From NCBI GenBank assembly GCA_029261135.1, contig JAJDBX010000046.1, forward strand, positions 204,158-268,157: a DNA stretch of 64,000 nucleotides, given 5' to 3'. The translations under genes were made by a program, and so were the position numbers. Under the pieces are notes generated by a model that saw only the letters and a program-made list of their open reading frames with translations, was not told the origin of the DNA and searched no databases. Below, one piece after another: positions 63,493-64,000 of the stretch; positions within the stretch are counted from its first letter, which is position 1, and the number at the start of each line of letters is the position of its first letter. The stretch comes from Nitrospirota bacterium. Its GTDB lineage: Bacteria; Nitrospirota; Nitrospiria; SBBL01; JAADHI01.

Positions 63493-64000
63493 GACATCCC
63501 CACCTTTTTGGCATCGAAACCGAATACGGTTTACTGTATCACGATCCGAAAGATCCCTATGCTGCAGAACGTTTGGTACACCGTGTGCGAGATCACCTTT
63601 TCGAAACCCGGCGCGTCGGCTTACTGGACTTACATCATCGGGCACATGACGAACCGCCGGGAAACGGCGGTTTTTTGTTGAACGGCGGCCGATTTTACAT
63701 CGACATGGGTCACATCGAATATGCGACTCCGGAATGCACACGACTTTCAGAGATTGTGGCTTATGATCGCGCAGGAGACGTCCTCTTACAGGAAGCGCTT
63801 CAAAAAATGGGGCTTTCGGAAGACGCCAGCTTTATCAAAAATAATATCGACTACGAAACCGGCGCAACCTTCGGCGCGCACGAAAACTACCTGGTCTCCC
63901 GTGATTTTCCTTTTACGCAGGAAGGATTGGGACGGTTAGTGCCTTTTTTGGTCACACGTCAAATTTTCACCGGTACCGGTCGACTGGGTGCAAACTTTGT
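63489..64000 (+). CDS. pafA: Pup/UBact ligase PafA, N-terminal part (cut by window edge)
   Basis: A GTG at 63489, overlapping the prcA stop by four bases (GTGA), opens a frame of 170 codons that runs off the window. It reads RHPHLFGIETEYGLLYH, then NGGRFYIDMGHIEYATPEC with the catalytic Asp72 from this start, IKNNIDYETGATFGAHENYL and LVPFLVTRQIFTGTGRLGAN. It lacks the Dop-type insertion, which identifies it as the ligase that joins UBact to lysines. The C-terminal half lies beyond the window. Confidence 0.9.
   Translation, partial: MRHPHLFGIETEYGLLYHDPKDPYAAERLVHRVRDHLFETRRVGLLDLHHRAHDEPPGNGGFLLNGGRFYIDMGHIEYATPECTRLSEIVAYDRAGDVLLQEALQKMGLSEDASFIKNNIDYETGATFGAHENYLVSRDFPFTQEGLGRLVPFLVTRQIFTGTGRLGANF

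Overview
The window looks like a chromosomal segment of a Gram-negative, non-actinobacterial organism. It carries outer-membrane export genes (a Wza-type lipoprotein and a beta-barrel protein) and a bacterial 20S proteasome operon whose modifier gene encodes a short UBact/Pup-like protein ending in Gly-Glu. That combination is known from Nitrospirota/Nitrospinota-like and some other uncultured phyla. The phylum is an inference; no rRNA, tRNA, insertion sequence or CRISPR array was found.

Region 1 (1 to about 51.2 kb, almost all minus strand) is a large exopolysaccharide (EPS) locus of the exosortase-A (XrtA/PEP-CTERM)-associated type. Reading in the direction of transcription, it has a UDP-glucose dehydrogenase, a TPR lipoprotein, a LuxR-type regulator, the export/assembly core (Wza-like lipoprotein, GNVR chain-length protein, BY-kinase, polyprenyl glycosylphosphotransferase), a NusG/RfaH paralogue, an outer-membrane barrel protein and a DUF3473-type deacetylase. 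A long run follows of glycosyltransferases, deacetylases, a flippase, an O-antigen-ligase-like polymerase, GDP-mannose dehydrogenase, an asparagine-synthetase-like amidotransferase and a further glycosyltransferase cut by the window edge. Two small acyl cassettes, each with an acyl carrier protein and an adenylate-forming ligase, are embedded. One also has a LarA-like protein and a GNAT protein; the other has an SDR reductase and a hexapeptide transferase. A two-domain sulfurylase/APS-kinase protein suggests sulfate chemistry, but its sulfurylase half has lost hallmark residues. No exosortase and no PEP-CTERM protein is in the window.

Region 2 (51.2 to 58.4 kb) is a mixed stretch: a DUF3467 protein, two hairpins with unrelated stems but a nearly identical C-rich loop, a UMF1-type transporter, a rhodanese, HemE, a DUF3332 lipoprotein, broken small lipoprotein genes, and a HAD phosphatase. 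It contains several long perfect inverted repeats.

Region 3 (58.4 kb to the end, plus strand, visibly richer in G+C) is the proteasome operon ARC ATPase - Dop - UBact - PrcB - PrcA - PafA, with the last five genes tightly spaced or overlapping. UBact would be ligated to targets by PafA, removed by Dop, and tagged proteins unfolded by ARC into the PrcAB chamber. The order is the same as in the actinobacterial Pup-proteasome system.
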